Of a stretch of 64,000 bases of DNA, positions 1 to 10,887 are shown one piece after another (within the stretch, counting starts at the first letter, position 1; each line of letters begins with the position of its first letter). Position numbers and translations under genes: made by a program. Source of the stretch: Clostridiales bacterium (GTDB taxonomy: Bacteria; Bacillota; Clostridia; Oscillospirales; Oscillospiraceae); contig JAAYMC010000052.1 in NCBI GenBank assembly GCA_012521555.1, positions 1-64,000 of the forward strand, given 5' to 3'. A model generated the notes under the pieces. The model made no database searches. It saw nothing but the letters and a program-made list of their open reading frames with translations, and had not been told where the DNA came from.

Positions 1-122
1 CGGGCAAGAAGCCGCTCGACGAGCACCTTTGTCTTTCCGGAGCCGGCCGCCGCCGAGACGAGCAGCGCCCCGCCCCTGTTTGTGATGGCCGCCTCCTGAT
101 CGCGCGTGAATTTAATCGGCAC
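1..122 (-). CDS. addA: ATP-dependent helicase/nuclease subunit A (AddA), N-terminal fragment cut by the window edge
   Basis: Reverse-strand translation from GTG at 122: (M)[39 protein letters not shown], with a Walker A AAGSGKT; directly downstream of addB with an 11-nt overlap. Confidence 0.85.
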   Translation of the reverse strand, partial: MPIKFTRDQEAAITNRGGALLVSAAAGSGKTKVLVERLLA

Positions 123-3100
123 GGTTTTTCCTCCCTTCTATGAGCGCCCAGACGTCCGGCGCCGGTATCGACCGCACATAGCGCTTCCTGTCGCCGTACC
201 GCTCGCTGAAGTGGCAGGCCGAGCGGTAGTCGCACACGCGGCAGGCGTTTTCCTCCTCGTTTTTGTACATCGGCTCGGCGGTAAGATTCCCCCGGCGGAT
301 CTGACGCACCATCGCCTTCAGGACGTCGTCAATATGGCGCTTAAGCTCCCCGAGGCGCTCGAGCCGCGCGAGGCTGTCGCCCTGAAACACGCCGTTTTTC
401 ATCTTGACGGGGAGAAACTGCGCCGCGTCCCCCCGCGCCATCGCGCCGAGGACCGCGTCGTCGTCGAGGAGCAGGCCGGTGCGGCGCACTTTTTTCATCC
501 GCTCCTCCAAAATCGCCTCCGGCGTGGCGCGCCGCGAGACTTTCAGCAGGTCGTCGCGCGCCGGGATGTACAGCACGCCGGCGGGCGCTATATTGTGCCC
601 GAACTTCGCCGCGCCGTTTTCGCACAGGGCGAAGAGGTAGATGAGCATCTGCATGTTGAGCCCCTGGTACACGTCCGAGAGCTTAAACGCCTTGCGCCCC
701 GTCTTGTAGTCGACCACGCGGACGTAGAGCGTGTCGCCCTTGACCCAGCCGTCCACGCGGTCGACGAAGCCCATAATCTTCAGCGCCTCCTCCCCTTCGC
801 CGACGGCGTAGGGCGGGACGCCGCCGCGCTCGGAAAACTCAAGCTCGAAGTCGAGAGGAACAAAGTCTGAGTCCTTGAGCTCCCACACCATGTCGAGCAC
901 GATGGCTTTCGCGTCGCGGCAGAGGCGGTTGAACAAATAGATAAAACGGCCGGATTTGTCGCGAAACCCGTCGAGGACGTTTTCGACGTACTCCCTGATA
1001 TACCGCTCGGTGTACTCCGCCGCCCGCTCGGGCGTCACGGCGGCAAAGCCCTCCCCGTCCCGGATCTCGCGGATGACGTTTTCGAGGATATAGTGCATGA
1101 ACGTGCCCACCACGGGCGCGTCGAACACCGCCGGCGCGCGCGGACGGAGCTTCAGCCCGTACTGAAGGAAATAGCGGTACCGGCAGGAATAGAACGCGTC
1201 GACGCGCGAGGCGGAGACAACCGGCACGGCCCCGTAGAGCGCCCGCGCCGCCTCCGGCGAGAGGGCGCCGCGCGTGAGGACCGCCCCTTCCCGAAGCGCC
1301 CGCAGCTGCTCGGCCGTCTGTTTGTGCATCGAAAAGTACGCCCGCGCCGTCTGCGCCGCCTCCGACGGGCGCGCGCCGTCGTCGGAGGCCGCCATCTCAA
1401 AGCAGGGCACGGGGGCATTGAGGCGGAAGTCCTCTACGGTGTCGGCGCACAGCTTGAGACCGAACATCTCCCGCATCCGGCGCACGACGAACGACGGGCG
1501 CTTTTCCTCGCCGGAAAAGCCCGTCTCGGGCCAGGAGACGAAGATGCGCCGCCCGGGCATCGCAAGCAGCGCGTAGACGGCGTGCATCGCGCGGGACAGC
1601 AGCTGCGGCGCCGTCTCGCCGATGGGAAGGCCAAGCTCTGAAATCTCAAGCCGCTCGTCGTCCGAGAGAAGCCCCCCGCCGCTTTGCCGGCCGGGGATAA
1701 AGTCGTCGCTTGCGCCGACGAGGATGAGGTGCCCCACCCCCCGCCGCCGCTGGCGCGTAAAGTCCCCGACCATGACGCGGTCGAGCGAGACGGGGATGGT
1801 GCCAAAGTCGTACTGCGCAATCAGCAGGCTCCACAGCTGCGCAAACTCCGCCGGCGTGCCGGAAATGTCCCCCGCCGCGTCGTAAAACTCCTGCATGGCG
1901 CGGCAGAGGATGTCCCAGAGCTTGTCGTACTCGTCGGCAATCTGAAGCTGCCCGCTCTCATAAAACCGCTCCCGCTTTTCCATGATGCGCCCGGGCAGCC
2001 CGATCTCCTCGATGAACGCGTAGAGGGCGCGGAGCATCTCGCCGAAACTGCCGGCTTTCTTAAGCGCGGCCGAGAGGGCCTGAAGCGGCCGCGCGACAAA
2101 CCGGCGCAGGGCGTTGATGCGCTCCAAAAGGGCGCTGTTTTCGCCCTGGTCGTCGTATCCGCCGGGCGGCAGCGCCCAGTCGGCCTGCCGCGTCCACATC
2201 GTGCCGCGGATGTTCCACATCAGCACATAGTTTTCCAAAAGGTCGACGCTCTCGCGGTCGAGCCCGGCAAGGCCCGTTTTCAGGTACCGGAAAACGGGCT
2301 CGTACTCCCAGCCGCCGAGGATAATCTCCAGCGCGCTTTCGATGAGCGCCACGGGCGGCTTTGAGCGCAGGTCCGTCCTGCGGCTCGTATAGTACGGGAT
2401 GCCGTATTTGTCGAAGATGTTCTCAAGCAGCGCCCCGTAGCTTCCCCAGTCGCCGGCCGCGACGGCGATGTCACGCCAGCGCGCCCCCTCCCGCACGAGG
2501 GCGAGCACGCGCGCGGCGGCGTATTCGCACTCGTCGGCGGGCGACGCGGCGCGATAGAGCTCCAGCGCCGCCGCCTCCCCTTCAAAGCGCGCGGGAGTGT
2601 AGGAAAAGAGGTTTTGTTCGAGGAATATAAGCTCCGGCGGGCTGTCCCGGCGCGGCTCTGTCATCGTCTCCGTTTTCGCCTCAATCCCGTATTCCCTGGC
2701 CTTCTCCAGGAGGAGTAAGGCGGTGCGCCGCGCCGCCTCAAACGGCTCTTCCGCGCCGTCAAGGCCGTCGCAGGTCAGGCAGACCGTCATGGGCAGGCCG
2801 CGCCGCAAAAGCTCCGTCACGACGCGCAGCTCCGCCGCGGTAAAGTCCGTAAACCCGTCGATATAGATATGCGCCCCGTCGAAAAGCGCGCAGCGCCGGA
2901 CGGCGTCGGCAAGCCTTGCGGGCAGGTCGTCCGGGTCGATTTTGTCGTCGCCCAATCGCGCGTCGTAGGCGGCCATGATGACCGCCAGGTCGTGCAGCTT
3001 GTCCTGCAGCGGACCCTTTGCGCGGCGGGACGCCGCCTCAAGGTCAAGCGGCGTGATGAGGGCGCGCTTTAGGAGGCTGACCGTCTCCACAAGCGGCCGC

Positions 3101-3447
3101 AGGTACTCCGGACGCCGCGCCGCGCCGCCGTAGACCTTCAGCCGCCCGGCCACGTCGCCCACGGCGCAGCTCATGAGCAGGATACGCCCGCCGGCGCTCA
3201 CTGCCGTCCGTGCCAGGCCCCCTGTCTGCGCCAGCACGCGGTGCGTCAGGCGGGTGAAGCTGAGCACCTCGCCGTACAGGCTCAGGGAGTCCCCGCAGCG
3301 CCTGAGAAGCTGGCGCTCGGCCTCGTGGGAGTACTGCTCCGGCACGATGTAAAACAGCTTCTCCTTCCCTTCGATGCGGCGGGCGATCTCGTCCATCACG
3401 CGCTGCGTTTTTCCCGTTCCGGCGCGGCCGAGTATTAAAGTGAGCAT
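112..3447 (-). CDS. addB: ATP-dependent helicase/deoxyribonuclease subunit B (AddB)
   Basis: 1111 aa; N-terminal GRAGTGKT Walker A, C-terminal PD-(D/E)XK nuclease region ([11 protein letters not shown]) and the Cys cluster [10 protein letters not shown]. Confidence 0.93.
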   Translation of the reverse strand: MLTLILGRAGTGKTQRVMDEIARRIEGKEKLFYIVPEQYSHEAERQLLRRCGDSLSLYGEVLSFTRLTHRVLAQTGGLARTAVSAGGRILLMSCAVGDVAGRLKVYGGAARRPEYLRPLVETVSLLKRALITPLDLEAASRRAKGPLQDKLHDLAVIMAAYDARLGDDKIDPDDLPARLADAVRRCALFDGAHIYIDGFTDFTAAELRVVTELLRRGLPMTVCLTCDGLDGAEEPFEAARRTALLLLEKAREYGIEAKTETMTEPRRDSPPELIFLEQNLFSYTPARFEGEAAALELYRAASPADECEYAAARVLALVREGARWRDIAVAAGDWGSYGALLENIFDKYGIPYYTSRRTDLRSKPPVALIESALEIILGGWEYEPVFRYLKTGLAGLDRESVDLLENYVLMWNIRGTMWTRQADWALPPGGYDDQGENSALLERINALRRFVARPLQALSAALKKAGSFGEMLRALYAFIEEIGLPGRIMEKRERFYESGQLQIADEYDKLWDILCRAMQEFYDAAGDISGTPAEFAQLWSLLIAQYDFGTIPVSLDRVMVGDFTRQRRRGVGHLILVGASDDFIPGRQSGGGLLSDDERLEISELGLPIGETAPQLLSRAMHAVYALLAMPGRRIFVSWPETGFSGEEKRPSFVVRRMREMFGLKLCADTVEDFRLNAPVPCFEMAASDDGARPSEAAQTARAYFSMHKQTAEQLRALREGAVLTRGALSPEAARALYGAVPVVSASRVDAFYSCRYRYFLQYGLKLRPRAPAVFDAPVVGTFMHYILENVIREIRDGEGFAAVTPERAAEYTERYIREYVENVLDGFRDKSGRFIYLFNRLCRDAKAIVLDMVWELKDSDFVPLDFELEFSERGGVPPYAVGEGEEALKIMGFVDRVDGWVKGDTLYVRVVDYKTGRKAFKLSDVYQGLNMQMLIYLFALCENGAAKFGHNIAPAGVLYIPARDDLLKVSRRATPEAILEERMKKVRRTGLLLDDDAVLGAMARGDAAQFLPVKMKNGVFQGDSLARLERLGELKRHIDDVLKAMVRQIRRGNLTAEPMYKNEEENACRVCDYRSACHFSERYGDRKRYVRSIPAPDVWALIEGRKNRAD

Positions 3448-3568
3448 GGCGGCACATCCTTTCGTCAGAACGCCCTGCCGCGCAGGGCGTGGCGATAAAT
3501 GTTTACAAATCAGTGACGGATTATGTCACATTTTCGCGTTTTTTGATACAATATTTCATATTTTGTCA

Positions 3569-3597
3569 TTCACAAGCGCGCTTTTCCCCTGTATAAT
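3569..3597 (+). promoter_or_regulatory. Predicted sigma-A promoter for the polysaccharide deacetylase gene
   Basis: TTCACA (3569-3574), 17-bp spacer, TATAAT (3592-3597), upstream of the CDS at 3638. Confidence 0.65.
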
Positions 3598-3637
3598 GGG
3601 GACAGAATAGAGTTAAAGAGTTAAGGAGATCGCGCAA

Positions 3638-4876
3638 ATGTTCAAACGCATCATTCCGGGCGTGCTGGCCCTCGCCGCGCTGCTGACGCTCACCTCGTGC
3701 GTTAAAAAAGCGTCGGCAAATCCTCCGCCGCCCGTCGTCATCGTCGAGCCGACCGCCTCGCCTTCCGAGACGCCGGACGTCCCCGAAACGCCCGTGCCGC
3801 CCGTTGTTGTCGAGTCGCCCGAGCCGTCCCCGCCGCCGGCGCCGGACTTAAATCTCGTCCCGTACGACGGCGTGGTGGAGCACCTGTTTTTCCACCCCGT
3901 CGTGGCGTATCCGGAGCTCGCGTTTGACGGGGACTACAAGGAAAAAGGCATCGACGACTACATGGTCACCGTCAGCGAATACAAGAAGATGCTCCAGAGC
4001 ATCTACGACAACGGCTACATTCTCGTCGACATCAACGACGTCTGGAGCGAAGTCGTCGACGAAAACGGCAACGCCAAAATGGTGCGCAACACGCTGATGA
4101 TACCCGAGGGCAAAAAACCGCTCATTTTGTCCTTCGACGACGTCAACTACTACGAGTACATGCTCGCAAACGGCTTTACTTACAAGCTCGTCCTTAGGGA
4201 CGGCGAGCTGTGGAGCTGGGGGCTTGACCCGCAGGGCAACGAAGTCTACTCGCAGGACCTTGACGCCATCACCATTCTCGACAAATTCGTGAAGGAACAC
4301 CCCGACTTTTCCTTGAACGGCGCGAAAGGGTGCCTGTCCCTCACGGGATACGAGGGCATCCTCGGCTACCGCACGCACACCGACAAAAACGACACGTCGG
4401 AGGAGGCGGCGCGCCGGCGCGCGCGGGAAATTGAGGCCGTCAAGCCCATCATCCAGAAGCTCAAGGAGACGGGCTGGACGTTCGGCTGCCACTCGTGGGG
4501 GCACATCAACCTCTCGTCGGCCTCCACGGAAAAAATCAAGGCCGACACCGAGCGGTGGCTTGACGAAGTCGGCTCTCTCGTCGGCCCCACGAAAATCTAC
4601 TTCTACCCCTTCGGCGCCAGGCCCGACGGCAGCGACGTCAAGCAGACGGGCCCCTCGTTTAAGTATCTGCAGAGCGTGGGCTTTCGCGTCTTCTGCTCCG
4701 TCGGCATCGACTCGTTCTCGAAAATCAAGACCGATATCTCCGCCGTCATCTGCGACCGCATGCACCCCGACGGCATGACGCTGCGCAACCAGCGCGACCG
4801 GTACTTAAGGTTCTATGACGCGAAGGAAGTCTTCGACTATGAAAACCGCCCGGACTACGGCGTGTCCTGGAACTGA
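3638..4876 (+). CDS. Polysaccharide deacetylase-family lipoprotein
   Basis: Lipobox-like LLTLTSCVKK, Pro-rich linker, NodB-like motifs (LILSFDDVNYY, FGCHSWGHINLS). Confidence 0.85.
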   Translation: MFKRIIPGVLALAALLTLTSCVKKASANPPPPVVIVEPTASPSETPDVPETPVPPVVVESPEPSPPPAPDLNLVPYDGVVEHLFFHPVVAYPELAFDGDYKEKGIDDYMVTVSEYKKMLQSIYDNGYILVDINDVWSEVVDENGNAKMVRNTLMIPEGKKPLILSFDDVNYYEYMLANGFTYKLVLRDGELWSWGLDPQGNEVYSQDLDAITILDKFVKEHPDFSLNGAKGCLSLTGYEGILGYRTHTDKNDTSEEAARRRAREIEAVKPIIQKLKETGWTFGCHSWGHINLSSASTEKIKADTERWLDEVGSLVGPTKIYFYPFGARPDGSDVKQTGPSFKYLQSVGFRVFCSVGIDSFSKIKTDISAVICDRMHPDGMTLRNQRDRYLRFYDAKEVFDYENRPDYGVSWN

Positions 4877-4893
4877 CCATAAATGAGCGCCTT

Positions 4894-4932
4894 GCGCCGC
4901 CCTCTTTCAGCGAGGGCGGCGCTTTTGTTTTG
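4894..4932 (+). terminator. Intrinsic terminator
   Basis: GCGCCGCCCTC/GAGGGCGGCGC stem followed by TTTTGTTTT. Confidence 0.85.
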
Positions 4933-4950
4933 CGCGATTTTATTTTGACT

Positions 4951-5571
4951 TTATTTCCCGTCGGCAAAGCTCGTAAACTGCGGCTTTTCAACGGGCGGCA
5001 GCGGCGCGTTCCCGTCCCGGATGGACTTGAGGAGCCACGCCATGTTCTCGCCGAGCATGCGCATCGTCTGCAGGCCTTCCTTGTCCTTCTTCACGTCTTC
5101 GGGCGTTCTGCCGTGCACGGAGTTCCAGTACTGGGAGGAGACGACGGGCATGCGGTTGATGGTAAAGTACTTGTTGAGGCGGTCGAAGGCGGCGCTCGCC
5201 CCGCCGCGGCGGCAGCTGACCACGGCCGCGGCCGGCTTGTTCCACAGCTTCCGGCCGGAGGAGTAGAAGATGCGGTCGAGCAGGGCCGTGAGCGCGCCGT
5301 TGGGGCCGGCAAAGTACACGGGGGAGCCGACGACGATGCCGTCCGCCTCGGCGCATTTGGCCGCAAGCTCGTTGCAGATATCGTCGTCAAAGACGCATTT
5401 GCCTTCCTTAAAGCACGTCAGGCAGGCGATACAGCCGTGGACGGGCTCGGTGCCGATGTGGAAAATCTCCGTCTCGATGCCGTTTCTCTCAAGGGCGTCG
5501 GCCACTTCGCGGAGCGCGGTGTATGTACAGCCTTCCTTGTGGGGGCTGCCGTTGATGAGCAGAACCTTCAC
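4951..5571 (-). CDS. Flavodoxin-family / NADPH-dependent FMN reductase-type protein
   Basis: MKVLLINGSPHKEGCTYTAL N-terminus, GCIACLTCFKEGKCVFDDD, VGSPVYFAGPNGALTALLDR. Confidence 0.88.
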   Translation of the reverse strand: MKVLLINGSPHKEGCTYTALREVADALERNGIETEIFHIGTEPVHGCIACLTCFKEGKCVFDDDICNELAAKCAEADGIVVGSPVYFAGPNGALTALLDRIFYSSGRKLWNKPAAAVVSCRRGGASAAFDRLNKYFTINRMPVVSSQYWNSVHGRTPEDVKKDKEGLQTMRMLGENMAWLLKSIRDGNAPLPPVEKPQFTSFADGK

Positions 5572-5702
5572 GTTTCATCCCTCGCCTTTCTGGCACAGCG
5601 TGCCGGAATTTTTTGTTGACTCTATTTTACAACACGCCGCACCGGAGGGCAACGGTTTCGGCGTCGCGCCCGGAAAGCTGTACAATAAAGCGGACAGAAA
5701 AA

Positions 5703-5732
5703 AAACGGCGCGTTAACCGCGCCGTCTTTTTC
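5703..5732 (-). terminator. Intrinsic terminator downstream of spoIIR
   Basis: ACGGCGCG TTAAC CGCGCCGT with T-tracts on both strands. Confidence 0.75.
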
Positions 5733-5766
5733 ATCCCGTTCATCATGGGTTTTTTCATGTACCGCT

Positions 5767-6384
5767 TTAGAATATCCCGCGCTCCTTGAAAAACGCCTTG
5801 ATTTTGTGGAAGATCTCGAGCGTCTTAAACTTGATGACGTAGCGCGGCGTCTCCTCCGTAATCAGGCGCACTTCCTCGTCCGTCAGGCCCGCAAACGCCT
5901 CCACGTCCCCTTCGGCTGCGGCAAAGCACAGCGGCGGGTACACGACGCACCACCAGTTGCCGCCGCCGCCCTCCCCGATGGTCACGCGCAGGGAGAGGTA
6001 GTCCCCCGCGGGCAGCGCGAACGTCTCGTACCGGCGCGTCGGGAGGGACTCCATGCCGAGCGTCGCCGTGACGGGATAGTCAAATCCATTCTCGCGCACC
6101 GTCTCCGCCGCGGCCTCTTCAATCGCGGGAAGGTACTCCGCTAAAACAGCCCGCGCCAGGTCGCGGTCCGTGATGCCTTTCAGGAGGGGCTGCGTCATCT
6201 CAAGGACCTTATCCCGGACCGCTGTTTTGAGCGCCTGGTCCTCCTTCGAGTCGGAATTTGGCACAACGTGCAGCCGGATGAGCTTTGACGATAGCTCCGC
6301 CTGCTCGCGCGCGAGCGCCGTCCCGCCCAGAAGCGCCGCGACGACGGCGATGACGAGCGCGATTTCCCATACTTTCAGTTTCAT
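5767..6384 (-). CDS. spoIIR: Stage II sporulation protein R
   Basis: Single N-terminal TM, LIRLHVVPNSDSKEDQALKTAVRD, GNWWCVVYPPLCF motifs. Confidence 0.92.
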   Translation of the reverse strand: MKLKVWEIALVIAVVAALLGGTALAREQAELSSKLIRLHVVPNSDSKEDQALKTAVRDKVLEMTQPLLKGITDRDLARAVLAEYLPAIEEAAAETVRENGFDYPVTATLGMESLPTRRYETFALPAGDYLSLRVTIGEGGGGNWWCVVYPPLCFAAAEGDVEAFAGLTDEEVRLITEETPRYVIKFKTLEIFHKIKAFFKERGIF

Positions 6385-6465
6385 ATATGCCTCCGTGTCG
6401 CATTATGTAACGGTCTTCTACAAAAAGTATGGGCAATCTTTTCCACGGCTAAACCGGCCTCGACG

Positions 6466-6502
6466 AAAAATCAAAAGCCCCGCCGGTCTGGCGGGGCTTT
6501 TT
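6466..6502 (-). terminator. Intrinsic terminator downstream of ispE
   Basis: AGCCCCGCC GGTCT GGCGGGGCT with T-rich flanks on both strands. Confidence 0.75.
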
Positions 6503-6506
6503 CCGC

Positions 6507-7376
6507 TTAAATATCTATCTGCCGCACGGGCCTGACAAGGAAGCACTCCGGGTACGTCCCGCGCAGGGCGCGGCAGGCGGCTTTGGCCGCGTCCTCGTCG
6601 TCGAAGAGGCCGAAGACGGCCGAGCCCGTCCCCGTCATGACGGCGCCGAGCGCGCGGTGGTCGCAGAGGGCGCCGCGGATGGCCTCGACGTCGTCGCGCT
6701 CCCGCTGAAGCACGTCCTCGAACACGTTGTACATCCGCCGCGCCACGCCGGTGAGGCTCCCCTCCTCCAGCGCGCGCACAATTCCGTCCGTGTCGGGGCG
6801 CAGCTGGATTTTCTCCCACTTGACGCGGGAGAACAGCTCCGGCGTGGAGACGGAAAACGCCGGCTTGCAGAGCACGATAAAGCACTCCGGCAGCGGCGTA
6901 AGGGGCGTAAGCACCTCGCCCCGCCCTTCCGCGAGGGCCGTCCCGCCGCGCACGCAAAACGGCACGTCCGAGCCGACCTTTTCCGCGAGGGTTTCGAGCT
7001 CGCGCGCCGTCATCCCTGTACCGAACAGGCGGCTTAGTGCGCGCAGCGTGGCCGCGCCGTCCGTGCTCCCGCCGCCGAGGCCCGCGCCGACGGGGATGCG
7101 CTTTTTAATGTCAATCTCCGTCCTGTAGCCGGAGATGCCCGCCGCCTCGTAAAAGACGGCGGCGGCGCGGGCGGCGATGTTGCGCGCGTCGCCCGGCAGG
7201 TAGCGCAGGTTCGTCCTCACAACGACGCCCTCGCCGGGGGAGACGGTGACCGCCACGTCGTCGCACAGCGACACGCTCTGCATCACCATGCGCATGGCGT
7301 GGTAGCCGTCGTCCAGTTTGCCGACGATGTCGATGGACAGGTTGATTTTTGCGTACGCTTTTTCCTCAGTGCGCAT
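6507..7376 (-). CDS. ispE: 4-diphosphocytidyl-2-C-methyl-D-erythritol kinase
   Basis: AYAKINLSIDIVGKLDDGYH and PVGAGLGGGSTDGAATLRAL GHMP-kinase motifs. Confidence 0.95.
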   Translation of the reverse strand: MRTEEKAYAKINLSIDIVGKLDDGYHAMRMVMQSVSLCDDVAVTVSPGEGVVVRTNLRYLPGDARNIAARAAAVFYEAAGISGYRTEIDIKKRIPVGAGLGGGSTDGAATLRALSRLFGTGMTARELETLAEKVGSDVPFCVRGGTALAEGRGEVLTPLTPLPECFIVLCKPAFSVSTPELFSRVKWEKIQLRPDTDGIVRALEEGSLTGVARRMYNVFEDVLQRERDDVEAIRGALCDHRALGAVMTGTGSAVFGLFDDEDAAKAACRALRGTYPECFLVRPVRQIDI

Positions 7377-7378
7377 AT

Positions 7379-8608
7379 CTACTCGCTAAACAGGCGCGGC
7401 ATGAGCGACACGCCTTCGCTGATAAACGGGCCCGCAAGTCCCTCCGCCTCCGTGTAGGCCCGGCCGGAGGGGCTCATCTCGCGGCTGTCGTACAGAATAT
7501 AGGGCACGGGGTCCCCGTCGTGCCCGCGGGTGGCGGTGAGCGTCTTGTGGTCGGAGAGGATGAGCATGCGGAACGGCGTCCCGCTCTCCCGCAGCGCCCT
7601 CACGATGGGGCCGACGATGCGGCTGCTCAGCCACTCGATGGCCTGAATCTTCCCCTCGAGGTCGCCGTTGTGCGTGCACTCGTCGGGCGCTTCGAGGTGG
7701 ACGGCCGCAAAATCGTAGCTTTTGAGCGCCTCGATGGCGGCGGACGCCTTGCCCTCGTAGTTTGTGTCAAGCTCGCCCGTCGCCCCTTCGACGGTGATGA
7801 GCTCTAAGCCCGCAAGGCGCGCGATGCCGTGGCACAGCGGAACGGCGGAGATGACGGCGCCCGATTTGCCGTACTGCTTTGTAAAGTCCGGCAGGGCGAC
7901 GGCCGTCCCTTCCGCCCAGAACCAGATGCCGTTTGCCGGCATCTTCCCCTCGGCGCGGCGCTTTTCGTTGATGGGGTGGCGGTCTAAAATCTCGTGCGCG
8001 AGCTTCATAAGAGAAAGCAGCACCTTCGCGTTTTCGCAGCCGGAGGGCAGCAATCCCCCGATTTTCTCGCCGAGGTGGTCGTGCGGCGGGATAAGGGCGA
8101 TGCCCGTGATATCCGCCGCCTTCTGGACGGCGATGTGCCGGAACGAGTGGCCCGGGTGGATGGAAAGCCCCGCCTCCTCCGCCGCGGCGCGGAAACGCTT
8201 ATCGCTCATGAGCGCCTCCACGACGGCGTCGGACACGTCGCCCTCGATGGAGCCGGCGGAGTGGGAGAGGATTTTCTTCTCCTCGAAGGGGATATTACCG
8301 TCCTCAAACGTGACCATGTTGCAGCGGTACGCCACGCTCCCCGGCTCGAGCAGCAGGCCGCTTGCGGCCGCCTCGAGGGGCGCGCGCCCCGTGTAACACA
8401 CGCGCGGGTCGCACCCGAAAATGGACAAAATCGCCGTGTCGCTCCCGGCGGGCAGGCCCTCGGGGATGGTGCGCACGGTGCCGACTTCGCCGGCGCGCGC
8501 GAGCGCGTCGATTTCCGGCTTCTTCGCGTATTCAAGCGGCGTTTTCCCGCCGAGGGAATCGACGGGATTGTCGGCCATGCCGTCGCCGATGATGAGAACG
8601 TATTTCAT
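7379..8608 (-). CDS. apgM: Cofactor-independent phosphoglycerate mutase (ApgM family)
   Basis: MKYVLIIGDGMADNPVDSLGGKTPLEYA; LEAPDECTHNGDLEGKIQAIE; ILSDHKTLTATRGHDGDPVPYILYD. Confidence 0.92.
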   Translation of the reverse strand: MKYVLIIGDGMADNPVDSLGGKTPLEYAKKPEIDALARAGEVGTVRTIPEGLPAGSDTAILSIFGCDPRVCYTGRAPLEAAASGLLLEPGSVAYRCNMVTFEDGNIPFEEKKILSHSAGSIEGDVSDAVVEALMSDKRFRAAAEEAGLSIHPGHSFRHIAVQKAADITGIALIPPHDHLGEKIGGLLPSGCENAKVLLSLMKLAHEILDRHPINEKRRAEGKMPANGIWFWAEGTAVALPDFTKQYGKSGAVISAVPLCHGIARLAGLELITVEGATGELDTNYEGKASAAIEALKSYDFAAVHLEAPDECTHNGDLEGKIQAIEWLSSRIVGPIVRALRESGTPFRMLILSDHKTLTATRGHDGDPVPYILYDSREMSPSGRAYTEAEGLAGPFISEGVSLMPRLFSE

Positions 8609-8622
8609 TGCTGTCGCCCTTT

Positions 8623-9792
8623 TTATCTGAATTTTTGCAGGAACACATCGAGGCGCTCGAGCGCCGTCCTCAGGTTTTCAAGCGAGGAGGCGTAGCACAT
8701 CCGCACGAAGCCCTCCCCGTTCGGGCTGAACGCCGTGCCCGGGATGACGGCCACGCGCTGCTCCACAAGGAACTGCTCGCAGAACTCCTCGGAAGAAAGC
8801 CCCGTCTGCCTGATGCTGGGGAACATGTAGAAGGCGCCGCGCGGCTCAAAACACTCAAGCCCTAAAGAGCGCAGCCCTTCGAGCATGAAGCGGCGGCGGA
8901 AGTCATACTCGCGCCGCATGCGCTGCACGTCGCAGTCGCCGTTTGCCATGGCCTCGATGGCGGCGTACTGGCTCGTCGTCGGCGCGGACATAATCGCGTA
9001 CTGGTGGATTTTGAGCATCTGCTGGATGACCGGCTTCGGGCCGCACACATACCCCATGCGCCAACCCGTCATCGCGTGGCTCTTGGAAAAGCCGTTGACG
9101 ACGATCGTCCGCTCGGCCATCCCGGGAATGCTCGCGATGGACACGTGCTCCTGCCCGTATGTCAGCTCGGCGTAAATCTCGTCCGAGAGCACCATAATAT
9201 CGGTATCCCGCAGTACCTCGGCAATCGCCTCGAGGTCCTTTTGCTCCATGATGCCGCCCGTCGGGTTGTTCGGGTACGGGAGCACGAGGAGCTTCGTGCG
9301 CGGGGTGATGGCCGCGCGCAGCTCGTCGGCCGTGATGCGGAACTCGTTTTCCACCTTCGTCTCGACGTAGACGGGCGTGCCGCCCGTCAGCTCCGTGATC
9401 GGGCCGTAGCACACGAAGCACGGGACAGGGATAATCACCTCGTCGCCGGGGTTGACGAGGGCGCGGATGGCAAGGTCGAGCGCCTCGCTGCCGCCGACGG
9501 TGACGATGATCTCGCCCTGGGGGTTGTATGTAAGGTTGAAACGGCGCTTTAAGTACTTGGATATCTCTTCGCGAAGGCGGGTCAGGCCCGCGTTGCCGGT
9601 GTATTTCGTGTAGCCTTTTTCCAGCGAGTGAATGCCGGCGTCGCGGATGTGCCACGGCGTGACGAAATCGGGCTCGCCGACGCCGAGGGAGATGGCGTCT
9701 TCCATGCCCTCCAGAAGGTCAAAAAACTTCCGTATTCCGGACGGCTTGAGTTTCTGGACGTTCTTATTGAGCAGTTTGCTGTAGTCCGTCAT
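8623..9792 (-). CDS. Pyridoxal phosphate-dependent aminotransferase, class I/II
   Basis: LGVGEPDF, YPNNPTGG, NGFSKSHAMTGWRMGY PLP-lysine motif. Confidence 0.92.
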   Translation of the reverse strand: MTDYSKLLNKNVQKLKPSGIRKFFDLLEGMEDAISLGVGEPDFVTPWHIRDAGIHSLEKGYTKYTGNAGLTRLREEISKYLKRRFNLTYNPQGEIIVTVGGSEALDLAIRALVNPGDEVIIPVPCFVCYGPITELTGGTPVYVETKVENEFRITADELRAAITPRTKLLVLPYPNNPTGGIMEQKDLEAIAEVLRDTDIMVLSDEIYAELTYGQEHVSIASIPGMAERTIVVNGFSKSHAMTGWRMGYVCGPKPVIQQMLKIHQYAIMSAPTTSQYAAIEAMANGDCDVQRMRREYDFRRRFMLEGLRSLGLECFEPRGAFYMFPSIRQTGLSSEEFCEQFLVEQRVAVIPGTAFSPNGEGFVRMCYASSLENLRTALERLDVFLQKFR

Positions 9793-10271
9793 ACGAACAA
9801 CATCCTCTCTTCCTGTTCCTCGTGCTTCTTAAAAATGCACTTTTTCTCTTTGTACTTTTTGAGGATAAAGTGCGTCGCCGTGGCGGTGACGCCGTCGATG
9901 GGCGCAAGGTGCGCGTAGACGAATTTGGCGATGTCGCGCATGGAGCGGCCCGTGATGTACACGGCGAGGTCAAAGTCGCCGGACATGAGGTAAACGCTGT
10001 CGACTTCCTCATATTGATAAATCCGCTCGGCAATGCGGTCGAACCCCTCGCCGTGCTGCGGAGCGATTTTCACTTCAATCAGAGCCGTAACGAAGTCCTC
10101 GCCTGCTCGTTCCCAGTCCACCTGTGCCATATATTTTAAAATGGTGCCGTCTACTTCGAATTTTGCAATGGCGGCTTCGACATCCTCGCGTGCCATGCCG
10201 AGCATGGCGGCAATCTGCGCCGGTGTGAGCTTTGCGTCGTTCTCGAGAAGCCTTAAAATGTCGTTGTTCAT
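9789..10271 (-). CDS. Lrp/AsnC-family transcriptional regulator
   Basis: N-terminal HTH (LTPAQIAAMLGMAREDVEAAIAKFEVDGTI) and C-terminal RAM-like domain; 4-nt overlap with the aminotransferase. Confidence 0.88.
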   Translation of the reverse strand: MNNDILRLLENDAKLTPAQIAAMLGMAREDVEAAIAKFEVDGTILKYMAQVDWERAGEDFVTALIEVKIAPQHGEGFDRIAERIYQYEEVDSVYLMSGDFDLAVYITGRSMRDIAKFVYAHLAPIDGVTATATHFILKKYKEKKCIFKKHEEQEERMLFV

Positions 10272-10516
10272 AGCAAACCTCCGTCAGTGTGGACTATTAC
10301 GCCGCCCTCAGGCGGCACCGCAAGGCAAATTGCGTGTATTTTTTTATTATACATCAGAATTTAACATTATCAACCGGCTTATGCCCGCATTTTGAATTTT
10401 TTCTCTTACGAAACCGCACCCGCCGCGAATTTCCATCTTTCGCCAGCGCGGTGAACGTGTATAGTTGGCAAGTCTTCAGGCAATATTAAAAGCGCAGCAC
10501 AAAAGGAGGAATAGGC

Positions 10517-10732
10517 ATGATTATGGATCGTATTGCGCTCGTCCTTGCTATTATTGGCGGCATCAACTGGGGCCTTATCGGCCTGTTCAAGTTCGACTTC
10601 ATTGCGTATCTTTTCGGCGGCACGTACGCAGGCATCAGCAGGGTCATATATACTCTCGTCGGTTTGGCATCGCTTTGGCTCATCTCGCTGCTGTTCAGAG
10701 ACCGTCGAATCGAACACGAGGATCGCGCATAA
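10517..10732 (+). CDS. DUF378-type small membrane protein
   Basis: IIGGINWGLIGLFKFDFIAYLFGG signature; RBS AAAGGAGGAATAGGC. Confidence 0.85.
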   Translation: MIMDRIALVLAIIGGINWGLIGLFKFDFIAYLFGGTYAGISRVIYTLVGLASLWLISLLFRDRRIEHEDRA

Positions 10733-10768
10733 TCATCCCGGGGGCTGTAAGGCGCTCCCGGTTACATA

Positions 10769-10811
10769 CCTGCGGCGCTTATGAGGGCTCAAGCGCCGCA
10801 GGATTTTTTCT
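10769..10811 (+). terminator. Intrinsic terminator
   Basis: CCTGCGGCGCTT/AAGCGCCGCAGG 12-bp stem, then ATTTTTTC. Confidence 0.9.
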
Positions 10812-10887
10812 TTTCAGAGCGCGCCTTGTGCGGTATACTGGCTGTATAGAAACGGAAAATAATTACATACAAGGCGGTGCGACGGGT

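Noticed and set aside
3513-3529. Inverted repeat GTGAC-GGATTAT-GTCAC upstream of the deacetylase gene
   Set aside because: Only 5-bp arms; expected by chance at this scale, so not claimed as an operator.
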